From the NCBI GenBank assembly GCA_947450745.1, contig CANFYD010000205.1, positions 1 to 6,859 of the forward strand: a DNA stretch of 6,859 bases, in the 5' to 3' direction. The translations under genes were made by a program, and so were the position numbers. This DNA comes from Burkholderiales bacterium (lineage in GTDB: Bacteria > Pseudomonadota > Gammaproteobacteria > Burkholderiales > Burkholderiaceae_C). Below the pieces are notes generated by a model, which searched no databases, was not told where the DNA came from, and saw only the letters and a list, made by a program, of their open reading frames with translations. This document shows, piece by piece, positions 1 to 6,120 of this stretch. Every line of letters starts with the position of its first letter. The stretch's first letter is position 1.

Positions 1-322
1 CGACCTTCCAGGCCGGCTTGGCCAACTTGGCCTCGACAGTGGCGCGTGGCGGCGTGTGGCCGGGCACGACCCAGGCGTCCCAGACGGCGTTCAGGCCGGG
101 GAACTCGGCCAGGTCGGCGATGAAAATCTGCGCACGCAGGATTTTGCTTTTGTCGCTGCCGGCGCGGGCCAGCAAGGCGTCGATGGTGGCCAGCACTTGG
201 GCCGTCTGGCCAGCGATGTCTTGGCTGGCGTCTTCCGGCACTTGGCCGGCCAGGTAGACCACGCCGTTGTGCACGGCCATTTCGGATATGCGGGCACCAA
301 CATCAAAACGGGCTATCGTCAT
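1..322 (-). CDS. RidA/YjgF family protein, YoaB-like (3' end outside window)
   Basis: RidA-family proteins are small trimeric cytosolic enzymes. Typical members hydrolyse reactive enamine/imine intermediates made by PLP enzymes such as threonine dehydratase. The 107 codons visible here begin MTIARFDVGARISEMAVHNG and carry the family landmarks: a G-Q-V-P-E stretch at residues 26-30, the A-Q-I-F-I-A-D-L strand near 64-71, and P-P-R-A-T-V-E at 91-97 with the conserved Arg93. The opening and the WDAWVVPGH block (81-89) recall E. coli YoaB more than canonical RidA, so the exact activity is uncertain; this is from memory of the family. The ATG at 322-320 overlaps the plsY stop as ATGA, which implies translational coupling. 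An AAAGG motif lies 10 nt upstream, inside plsY. About ten C-terminal residues are expected beyond base 1. The family is clear; the subgroup is inferred. Confidence 0.9.
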   Translation of the reverse strand, partial: MTIARFDVGARISEMAVHNGVVYLAGQVPEDASQDIAGQTAQVLATIDALLARAGSDKSKILRAQIFIADLAEFPGLNAVWDAWVVPGHTPPRATVEAKLAKPAWKV

Positions 323-1086
323 TTTTTACTTACCTTTGGGTTGGAGTTTGCGGAAGGGTTGTGGCTCGAAGTCTTCTTCGGATGCTTGTGCGAATGGCCG
401 TGGGCCGCTGGACCGGGTCCGTTCGGGTGTTTTTTGCTGCTGCCCGCCGGCGGCTGGGCAGCGGCAGACTTTTGCCCCAAGCGGCTTTCGGTGCCGTTCA
501 GCAGCTTCTTGATGTTGGCCGCGTGACGCCAGATCAGCAGCAAGCCCATCACCACCAGCACGCCAACGATGGGGCCCATGCCCCAGACCATCATTTGGTA
601 GATCGGGGCTAAAGCGGCCGAGGCAATCGCGCCCAGCGACGAGTAGCGCGAAAAATAGGCAATCAACAACCAAGTGAACAAGGTGGCAGCCCCCAGCAAG
701 GGGTTCAAAGCCAGGATGACGCCGGCCGCCGTGGCCACGCCCTTGCCGCCTTTGAAGCGAAAAAACAGCGGCCACAAATGACCCAGAAATGCCCCCAAGC
801 CGACCAGCGCCGCCGTGCCCTCGCCCAGCCCGTAGCGGGCACCGAACAAGCTCACCAGCAGCACCGGCACAAAGCCTTTCAGCGCGTCCAGCAGCAGAGT
901 CAGCACAGCGGCCAGCTTGCTGCCGGAGCGCAGCACATTGGTGGCACCCGGGTTGCCCGAGCCGTAGCTGCGTGGGTCGGCCAGGCCCATCGCTCGGCTG
1001 ACGATGACGGCGAAGGAAATCGAGCCGACGAGGTAGCCCGCAACGCTGGCCAGTAGGGGATAGAGGATGTAGGGGGCGTCTTGCAT
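319..1086 (-). CDS. plsY: Glycerol-3-phosphate acyltransferase PlsY (acyl-phosphate dependent)
   Basis: PlsY is an inner-membrane enzyme that moves an acyl group from acyl-phosphate to glycerol-3-phosphate, giving lysophosphatidate, the first committed step of phospholipid synthesis. The 255-aa product has the family motifs in order: GSISFAVIVSR (21-31), SGNPGATNVLR (43-53), D-A-L-K-G (67-71), GHLWPLFFRFKGGKGVAT (102-119) and RHAANI (187-192). Several hydrophobic segments lie between them, as expected for a multi-pass membrane protein. The ATG at 1086 gives the usual family N-terminus and lies 5 nt after the ybaK stop; the frame stays open further up only because it overlaps ybaK. No strong Shine-Dalgarno is visible, so coupling to ybaK translation is likely. 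Residues 205-255 are unusual: a hydrophilic tail with six His, nine Lys and many Pro and Ser, making the protein about 50 residues longer than E. coli PlsY (205 aa). Confidence 0.96.
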   Translation of the reverse strand: MQDAPYILYPLLASVAGYLVGSISFAVIVSRAMGLADPRSYGSGNPGATNVLRSGSKLAAVLTLLLDALKGFVPVLLVSLFGARYGLGEGTAALVGLGAFLGHLWPLFFRFKGGKGVATAAGVILALNPLLGAATLFTWLLIAYFSRYSSLGAIASAALAPIYQMMVWGMGPIVGVLVVMGLLLIWRHAANIKKLLNGTESRLGQKSAAAQPPAGSSKKHPNGPGPAAHGHSHKHPKKTSSHNPSANSNPKVSKK

Positions 1087-1091
1087 GGGCG

Positions 1092-1586
1092 CTATTCTGC
1101 ACTGGCGCAGTGCACAGCCCGGGCATTCAGCAGCTCCGGCAAGACGCGGGGATCGATTTCGACCAAATAGCCGCGCCGGCCGCCATTGATGCAAATGCTG
1201 GGCAGCGCCAGGATGCTCGCCTCCACATACACCGGCATGGCCTTGCGCACGCCGAACGGCGAGGTGCCGCCCACTTGGTAGCCGCTGTGGCGCTGCGCCA
1301 CTTCGGGCGTGCAGGGCTCGACCTTTTTGCAGGGAATCTGCCGCGCCAACTCCTTCAGGCTGACCTGCGCCGAGCCGTGCATCAAGATGATCAAGGGCTG
1401 CGCGCGCTCGTCCTGCATGACCAGCGTCTTGATCACGGCATGCTCGGCCACGCCGAGTTGGCGCGCCGATTCGGCCGTGCCGCCGCGCTCGACGTAGTCG
1501 TACACATGTTCGGTGAAGGCGACCTGGTTGCGCCGCAAGAACTGCGTGGCGGGGGTTTCGCTGACATGGGTGGGTTTTTTGGCCAT
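1092..1586 (-). CDS. ybaK: YbaK/EbsC-type Cys-tRNA(Pro) deacylase
   Basis: YbaK proteins are cytosolic trans-editing hydrolases that free cysteine from Cys-tRNA(Pro) mischarged by prolyl-tRNA synthetase. The 164-aa product starts MAKKPTHVSETPATQFLRRN. It has K-T-L-V-M-Q-D-E (53-60), where Lys53 matches the essential lysine of YbaK; AQRHSGYQVGGTSPFG (97-112), the substrate-pocket loop; and I-N-G-G-R-R-G-Y-L-V-E-I (133-144). Length and motifs are complete. The start is ambiguous. The ATG at 1586 gives the usual family N-terminus but has no good ribosome binding site. A GTG at 1601, five codons upstream, lies 15 nt from a perfect AGGAGG and would add MKIFA. The ATG was chosen on family alignment, but the GTG may be the real one. 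It is the first gene of the ybaK-plsY-ridA cluster, whose promoter must lie in the 1602-2016 gap. Confidence 0.94.
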   Translation of the reverse strand: MAKKPTHVSETPATQFLRRNQVAFTEHVYDYVERGGTAESARQLGVAEHAVIKTLVMQDERAQPLIILMHGSAQVSLKELARQIPCKKVEPCTPEVAQRHSGYQVGGTSPFGVRKAMPVYVEASILALPSICINGGRRGYLVEIDPRVLPELLNARAVHCASAE

Positions 1587-1616
1587 GGCGAAGATTTTCA
1601 CTGATCGCCGGGCCGA

Positions 1617-1622
1617 CCTCCT
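1617..1622 (-). promoter_or_regulatory. Strong Shine-Dalgarno of ybaK at unusual distance
   Basis: The minus strand reads AGGAGG here, a full match to the anti-Shine-Dalgarno. It is 15 nt from the GTG at 1601 and 30 nt from the ATG at 1586. In the ybaK frame there is no other start codon between the motif and the GTG. The spacing favours the GTG if the motif is used, though 15 nt is longer than the common 5-10 nt. Confidence 0.55.
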
Positions 1623-1659
1623 AAAAGTAGGGGTTGCATCACTTGTGGGCCAGCCTAGG

Positions 1660-1905
1660 ATTTAACCCAAATTCAGCAGTTGACCGCTCACCAGCGCCTC
1701 GGACGCCGCATGTCTATTGAGTTTGCTCTGCCCGCGCGTCATCACCATTTGGGTGAAGGCGCTACGCAGCCGATTGAGCCGCACTACGGCACGCTGTCTA
1801 CGTTGCTTCTCCTGGTGGGCATCGGCCCACTGCGTCGGCGCGCCTTGCCAACGCACCGCATCGCAGCCCACTCAGCCGCGTCCAACTGCCGAATCTAGGT
1901 TTAAT
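1660..1905. repeat. 246-bp segment bounded by 28-bp imperfect inverted repeats (MITE-like or attC-like)
   Basis: The left arm is 1660-1687 and the right arm 1878-1905. The reverse complement of the right arm matches the left arm at 22 of 28 positions by hand alignment, including an unbroken GCAGTTG core. Similarity stops sharply at the outer ends and fades just inside. Two hairpins lie between the arms, at 1736-1762 and 1815-1830. No clear target-site duplication and no convincing gene were found inside. Short open frames exist on both strands but match nothing recognised. This segment makes up most of the gap between the divergent ybaK and protease genes. It could be a decayed miniature transposable element, an oversized integron attC-like site, or a structured regulatory region. 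Confidence 0.5.
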
Positions 1906-2005
1906 TTTGAAGCGAGGCAGCTCAACAGCGCGCCTCAACCCGGCCGCCGAAAAGGGTTCTTAGAGTAGGCAATCAGCGAGCTTGGCGTCGTCTGCCGGGC
2001 CCGTC

Positions 2006-2010
2006 AGGAG
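2006..2010 (+). promoter_or_regulatory. Ribosome binding site of the serine protease gene
   Basis: AGGAG sits 6 nt before the ATG at 2017. In the same frame the upstream codons back to the TAG at 1966-1968 contain no start codon, so this site fixes the start of the protease. Confidence 0.85.
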
Positions 2011-2016
2011 TTCGAC

Positions 2017-3057
2017 ATGGAAGACCATTTGGATCTACACAAAGAGTTCCCCGCCCCTTGCCTCAACGATGAAGCGCTCAAGTACAGCGGCAAAAAAGCA
2101 TCGGCCAAGCTGCAACAAGGCCTGGTTGAAAAACTGCTGAGCCAGCAGCCGGCGATGATTGAGGTGGATGGCCGCCAATATCCGCGCGGCACCGAGGGCG
2201 TGGCGGTTGCCGCACTCGGCAAAGCCGCGTTGGCAGGCAACAAGCTGATCGATGCGGGCACCGAAGCCTTCATCCCCGACCACGTCGATGTGGAATACAT
2301 CGCCAAGCTCGAACCGCAAAGCCTGCGCCGGCCCAAGTTCATCGAACGCAGCGAGTTCATGCAAACCGAAGAAGGCTCCAAAACCATTTTTGGTGCCGAC
2401 GGGCGACGCGTGTTCTACAGCACCGCCTACCCGTGGCGCTGCAACGGTCGGGTGGAAAGCTCGCTCGGCTCGGGCAGCGGCGTGCTGGTGGGGCCGCGCC
2501 ACTTGCTGACCGCCTCGCACATGATCGACTGGCGGCCGGGCAATTCGACCGGCTGGTTGAAGTTCACGCCGATGTATTACAACGGCAGCGCACCCTACGG
2601 CACCGCCTGGGGCGTGCGGACTTATTTCAAGGTCAAGGTCACACCGCCAACGATTGACAGCAACGAGATCAAGTTCGACTACGTGGTGGTGGTGCTGGAC
2701 CGGCCGGCCGGCAATGCCACCGGCTGGCTGGGCACCAAGTCTTACAGCGATAGCTGGGACGGCGGTGCCTACTGGACTCATGTCGGCTACCCCGGCGACT
2801 TGACCGGCACGCAGCGCCCGATCTGGCAAGGCGGCATCGCCTTGGACGGTGATTTCTGGAGCCCGGACTCGCATGAAAGCATGAGCCACAAGGGCGATGT
2901 CTGGCCCGGCCAAAGCGGCGGCGCGTTCTGGGGCTACTGGAACGGCCAGCCCCATGCCGTGGCGGTGCAAAGCGCTCACAACCCGTCGAACAACTTCGCC
3001 AGCGGTGGCTCGGACCTGGTGGACTTGGTGATTCGCGCCCGCGCCGAACTGCCGTGA
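2017..3057 (+). CDS. Trypsin-like (V8/glutamyl-endopeptidase type) serine protease
   Basis: The 346-aa product is a peptidase of the chymotrypsin fold. The catalytic triad is visible: His168 in L-L-T-A-S-H-M-I, Asp221 in I-K-F-D-Y-V-V-V-V-L, and Ser300 in W-P-G-Q-S-G-G. The leading strands GSGVLVGPRHLL (152-163), A-Y-P-W at 137-140 and the G-Y-P-G-D segment at 257-261 resemble bacterial V8-like Glu-specific endopeptidases; Glu specificity itself is only inferred. Residues 1 to about 122 form an extra N-terminal region of unknown fold, possibly a propeptide, with the mature domain perhaps starting near Ile124. No signal peptide is visible and an upstream in-frame stop rules out a longer N-terminus. 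Only two Cys (15, 142) are present. The gene stands alone between a repeat-like element and its own terminator, convergent with the reductase gene. The natural substrate is unknown. Confidence 0.9.
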   Translation: MEDHLDLHKEFPAPCLNDEALKYSGKKASAKLQQGLVEKLLSQQPAMIEVDGRQYPRGTEGVAVAALGKAALAGNKLIDAGTEAFIPDHVDVEYIAKLEPQSLRRPKFIERSEFMQTEEGSKTIFGADGRRVFYSTAYPWRCNGRVESSLGSGSGVLVGPRHLLTASHMIDWRPGNSTGWLKFTPMYYNGSAPYGTAWGVRTYFKVKVTPPTIDSNEIKFDYVVVVLDRPAGNATGWLGTKSYSDSWDGGAYWTHVGYPGDLTGTQRPIWQGGIALDGDFWSPDSHESMSHKGDVWPGQSGGAFWGYWNGQPHAVAVQSAHNPSNNFASGGSDLVDLVIRARAELP

Positions 3058-3081
3058 CCCGCCTGGATTAACGGTGCAAGC

Positions 3082-3118
3082 ACCCCTCGGCATGCTCAGG
3101 CAGATGCCGGGGGGTTTT
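3082..3118 (+). terminator. Rho-independent terminator of the protease gene
   Basis: An 11-bp stem pairs 3083-3093 with 3104-3114, with one G-U pair and a 10-nt loop, and is followed by TTTT at 3115-3118. It starts 25 nt after the protease stop. On the minus strand no T-run follows the stem, so it should not serve the convergent reductase gene. Confidence 0.85.
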
Positions 3119-3158
3119 CAACTGCGGGCTAATCGCCCACCTTTTGCCGATGTTTGAG

Positions 3159-4217
3159 TTACTGCGCCGGGTCGCGCATTTCCCAGCGGATCTTGTTGAT
3201 TTCGGCCAGCATGTCCTCCGTCAGCGTGGTGGCCAGCGCGTCGATGTTTTCATCCAACTGCGCCTTGCTGGTGACGCCGATGATGGTGCTGGCCGTCTGC
3301 CAGCGGGTGTAGCACCAAGCCAGCGCCAGCGCCGTCGGGCTCAGCCCATGGTCACGCGCCAGGGCGTTGTAGCGCTTGGCGGCCGCCAAGGTGTCCGGCC
3401 GCGCCCAGCGCTGCTTTTTCATGCTGGGGAAGAGCGACAGCCGGCCCGGTCCGTCCTCGGTGTCGATGCCGATCTCGTCATATTTGCCGGTCAGGGCACC
3501 AAAAGCCAGTGGCGAATAGGCCAGCAGCGCGACCTGATGGCGAAACAGCACCTCATCCAGCCCGTTCTCCAGCGTGCGGTTCACCAAGGCGTAGGGGTTT
3601 TGCACGGTGGCAACGCGCGGCAAGCCATGTTGTTCGGCCAAGTGGATGAATTCACAAACACCATACGGCGTCTCGTTGGACAGGCCGATATGGCGGATCT
3701 TGCCGTCCCGGACCAGCTGCCCGAGCGCCTGCAGTTGCTCGTGGATGCCGGTCACCACGGTTTCCTTGGCGGGGTCGAAGTAGATGCCGCCAAACATCGG
3801 CACATTGCGCGCCGGCCAGTGCAGTTGGTACAGGTCGATCACATCGGTCTGCAAACGTCGCAAGCTGGCCTCGCACGCCGCAATGATGTCGGCACCAGTC
3901 AGGTCGGCGCTGCCGTCGCGTACCCAAGGCATGCCGCGTGATGGGCCGGCCACTTTGGTGGCGAGCACCACCTGCGCGCGCGCAGCCGGGTTTTTGCCCA
4001 GCCAATTACCGATGAAGGTTTCGGTCAAACTGTAGGTTTCAGCCCGTGCCGGCACGGCATACATCTCCGCCGTGTCGATGAAGTTGATGCCGCGAGCGAG
4101 CGAATGGTCGAGCAAGGCATGCGTGTTTGCCTCATCGACCTGTTCGCCAAACGTCATGGTGCCGAGGCAGATCTTGCTGACCCGCAAGCCCGATTGACCC
4201 AATGTTGTGAATTCCAT
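3159..4217 (-). CDS. tas: Aldo/keto reductase, Tas-like
   Basis: This is a cytosolic NADPH-dependent aldo/keto reductase with a TIM-barrel fold. The 352-aa product closely resembles E. coli Tas (346 aa) over its whole length: L-G-T-M-T-F-G-E-Q (18-26), G-P-S-R (91-94), S-N-E-T (180-183) and L-L-A-Y-S-P-L-A-F-G (231-240). The catalytic tetrad is present: Asp48 and Tyr53 in FIDTAEMY, Lys88 in ATKV, His133 in L-H-W-P. Tas in E. coli can relieve tyrosine auxotrophy in starved cells, but its physiological substrate is unclear. The ATG at 4217 gives the family N-terminus MEFTTLGQSGLRVS and has AGGA 8 nt upstream. An alternative ATG at 4271 would add 18 residues. It has GAGG 7 nt upstream and lies only 9 nt after the synthetase stop, so it cannot be excluded. 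The gene probably shares a transcript with the upstream synthetase. Confidence 0.93.
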   Translation of the reverse strand: MEFTTLGQSGLRVSKICLGTMTFGEQVDEANTHALLDHSLARGINFIDTAEMYAVPARAETYSLTETFIGNWLGKNPAARAQVVLATKVAGPSRGMPWVRDGSADLTGADIIAACEASLRRLQTDVIDLYQLHWPARNVPMFGGIYFDPAKETVVTGIHEQLQALGQLVRDGKIRHIGLSNETPYGVCEFIHLAEQHGLPRVATVQNPYALVNRTLENGLDEVLFRHQVALLAYSPLAFGALTGKYDEIGIDTEDGPGRLSLFPSMKKQRWARPDTLAAAKRYNALARDHGLSPTALALAWCYTRWQTASTIIGVTSKAQLDENIDALATTLTEDMLAEINKIRWEMRDPAQ

Positions 4218-4280
4218 GCCTAGCGTCCTGGTTGAATTGCGGTTTGCTGTTGGTGCTTGTTCGCGGCTCATGCTGCAGCC

Positions 4281-5996
4281 TCAGTGAGCGGCCGCCCGCG
4301 CTTCTTCTTGTAGCCGCAGCACGCGGCGCTGCACCTTGCCGGTGGTGGTCATTGGCAAGGCCTCAATGAATTCGATTTCCTTCGGGTACTCATACGGTGC
4401 CAACTGGCCGCGCACATGAGCTTGCAGTTGCGCCACCAACTCCGGCGTGCCCTGGTGGCCGGGGGCCAGCACCACATAGGCCTTGACCAGCGCGCCGCGC
4501 TCGGCGTCAGGCTTGGGCACGACGGCGGCATTGGCCACGGCCGCGTGTTTGAGCAAGCAGTTTTCAATCTCGCCCGGGCCGATGCGGTAACCCGCTGCCT
4601 TGAACATATCGTCGCTGCGGCCCCGGTACCAGAGATAGCCCTCAGCGTCCATTTGCGCCAAATCGCCGGTCCGGCACCAACTGTCCAGCGGGTCGCCGGT
4701 GAACTTGGCGGCGGTCGCGTCCGGCCGGCCCCAATAGCCCAAGAAAAACACCGGATCGAGTTGACCGTGCACATCGCGCCGGTGCACCGCCACATCGCCG
4801 ACCTCGCCGGGCCGGCAGACTTGGCCCTCATCGTCGATCACCGCCACCCGGTGGCCCGGATAAGCGCGACCCATGCTGCCGGCCCGGGCCGGCCACAGCA
4901 GGCTGCAATTGCCAACAACGTAATTGATCTCGGTCTGGCCGAACATTTCGTTGACGGTGACACCCATCTGCTGCTGGCAATAGTTGAAAACGGCGTCGCC
5001 AACCGCTTCGCCGGCGCTCATGATCGCTTGCAGCTTGAGCTGATAGCGCGTGCTGGGCTCGGGCACCGCCTTCATCATTGCCTTCAGCGCGGTGGGGAAC
5101 AAAAAGGCATGGGTCACGCTGTGCGCCTGCATCAGCTCGAAGGCCTTTTCCGGCGCAAAACGGCCTTGCGTCGCCAGGATGGGCCGGCCGAAATAAAGCG
5201 TCGGCAACAAGGCGTCCATCAGACCACCGGTCCAGGCCCAGTCGGCCGGCGTCCAGAACACCGCCTGACTACCGAGCTCAAGCGCGGCCGGATCAAAACC
5301 GAACCAGTTCTGGCTGGCCACAAAACCGGTCAGGTTGCCGATCAGCGCACGCTGCGGGATCAACGCACCTTTGGGTGGGCCGGTGGTGCCGCTGGTGTAG
5401 ATCAACACCGCCGCCTCGTCCGCCTTGGTTTTGGCGGCGACGAAGCGAGCGTCTTCGGCTTGCAAGGCCTGCAGCCAGCAGATCTCGCCGGCTTCGACCA
5501 TGCCGCCGCAGCCACCGCTGCCGCCAACCACCATCAGTTCACGCCAAGCCGGGCATTGCGAGCGCAGGCCGCGCAAGCCCGGTGCGGCTGTTTCATCGGC
5601 GATCACCAACACGGCCGCACTGTCTTGCAAGCGGAAAGCCAGCGCCTCGGGGCCGAACAACATCGACAGCGGCATGGCGACCGCGCCCAACTGGCTGATG
5701 GCGATATGAGCGACCGCCGTCTCGAAGCGCTGGGGCAGCACGATGGCGACCCGGTCGCCGCGCTGAACACCCAGGCGCTGCAGCGCGTTGGACAGCCGGT
5801 TGGCGGCACGCTGCAGCTGGCCAAAGCTGTGCCTGACGGGCGCGCCATGGTCGCTGTCATACACGACGGCCGTGGCCTCGGGGGTGTCGCGTGCCCAGCG
5901 GCTGCAACAAGCCTCCGCCCAGCTGAATTCGTCCGGCACTTGCCAGTGGAAGTCCGCATGGATTGCAGCGTAGGCATCACTCATGTTCTCAGCCAT
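4281..5996 (-). CDS. AMP-dependent acyl-CoA synthetase (acetate/medium-chain ACSM-like)
   Basis: ANL-superfamily ligases activate a carboxylic acid with ATP to an acyl-adenylate and then form the CoA thioester. The 571-aa product has all core motifs: phosphate loop YTSGTTGPPKG (200-210), FWTPADWAWTGGL (247-259), NEMFGQTE (349-356), WCRTGDLAQMDAEGYLWYRG (440-459), the hinge region S-D-D-M-F-K-A-A-G-Y-R-I (461-472), and P-M-T-T-T-G-K (548-554) with catalytic Lys554. The last motif fits the P-X4-GK pattern at which protein acetyltransferases inactivate such enzymes in other bacteria. The overall pattern recalls medium-chain/ACSM and acetate-type synthetases, but the acyl substrate cannot be read from sequence. 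The ATG at 5996 was chosen because AGAGGA ends 5 nt upstream; a TTG at 5999 and an ATG at 5984 are alternatives. The reductase gene follows closely, suggesting one operon. Confidence 0.93.
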   Translation of the reverse strand: MAENMSDAYAAIHADFHWQVPDEFSWAEACCSRWARDTPEATAVVYDSDHGAPVRHSFGQLQRAANRLSNALQRLGVQRGDRVAIVLPQRFETAVAHIAISQLGAVAMPLSMLFGPEALAFRLQDSAAVLVIADETAAPGLRGLRSQCPAWRELMVVGGSGGCGGMVEAGEICWLQALQAEDARFVAAKTKADEAAVLIYTSGTTGPPKGALIPQRALIGNLTGFVASQNWFGFDPAALELGSQAVFWTPADWAWTGGLMDALLPTLYFGRPILATQGRFAPEKAFELMQAHSVTHAFLFPTALKAMMKAVPEPSTRYQLKLQAIMSAGEAVGDAVFNYCQQQMGVTVNEMFGQTEINYVVGNCSLLWPARAGSMGRAYPGHRVAVIDDEGQVCRPGEVGDVAVHRRDVHGQLDPVFFLGYWGRPDATAAKFTGDPLDSWCRTGDLAQMDAEGYLWYRGRSDDMFKAAGYRIGPGEIENCLLKHAAVANAAVVPKPDAERGALVKAYVVLAPGHQGTPELVAQLQAHVRGQLAPYEYPKEIEFIEALPMTTTGKVQRRVLRLQEEARAAAH

Positions 5997-6032
5997 CAAA
6001 ATCCTCTCGATTCCACCAGTAGCGGGCGCGCC

Positions 6033-6060
6033 ATCGTAGCGACACAGCGGCGCTCAACAA
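6033..6060 (-). promoter_or_regulatory. Possible sigma-70 promoter of the synthetase-reductase unit
   Basis: On the minus strand TTGTTG (6060-6055) and TACGAT (6038-6033) are separated by 16 nt. The expected start of transcription near 6026 would give a leader of about 30 nt before the ATG at 5996. The -35 match is poor and the -10 match moderate, so this is a weak call supported mainly by position. Confidence 0.3.
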
Positions 6061-6071
6061 GAAAGGATGCC

Positions 6072-6104
6072 CTTGGGCCAAGTCCAACTTCATTGAGTTG
6101 GGAC
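6072..6104. repeat. Two adjacent palindromes upstream of the synthetase gene
   Basis: CTTGG-G-CCAAG occupies 6072-6082. Next to it, GTCCAACT (6082-6089) pairs with AGTTGGGAC (6096-6104) with one bulged G and a 6-nt loop. They lie upstream of the candidate -35 box and downstream of the GNAT stop. No T-run follows on the minus strand, so an intrinsic terminator for the GNAT gene is unlikely; a regulator binding site is possible. Confidence 0.35.
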
Positions 6105-6120
6105 GATTGCGCCTGGCAGT

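Larger units (their letters stand above)
1602..2016. other. Intergenic gap between divergent ybaK and protease genes
   Basis: This 415-bp gap contains the inverted-repeat segment (1660-1905), the ybaK Shine-Dalgarno (1617-1622) and the protease RBS (2006-2010). Both flanking genes point outward, so both promoters should lie here. No convincing sigma-70 pair was found at a sensible distance from either start. The stretch 1906-2005 shows nothing else that could be supported. Confidence 0.6.

Noticed and set aside
1087..1194. N-terminal extension of PlsY by 36 residues
   Set aside because: It lies inside ybaK in another frame. The family N-terminus begins at the ATG at 1086.
1110..1604. 164-codon plus-strand open frame across ybaK
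   Set aside because: It is antisense to a clearly conserved YbaK/EbsC protein, with no motif of its own.
1634..1661. TTGCAT - 16 nt - TAGGAT as a plus-strand promoter
   Set aside because: It would start transcription about 350 nt before the protease ATG and read through the inverted-repeat element. Both boxes are only partial matches.
1662..1871. 69-codon minus-strand frame inside the inverted-repeat element, read as a possible transposase remnant
   Set aside because: No transposase motif was recognised, there is no good RBS, and equally long frames exist on the plus strand. It is probably chance in GC-rich sequence.
2035..3093. 352-codon open frame on the minus strand over the protease gene
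   Set aside because: It is a shadow of the protease gene. The sense frame has a complete catalytic triad, an RBS and a terminator; the antisense frame has no recognisable motif and would run into the protease terminator hairpin.
3125..3140. Small GGGC/GCCC hairpin as terminator for the reductase gene on the minus strand
   Set aside because: The stem is only about 4 bp and no T-run follows, so it does not qualify.
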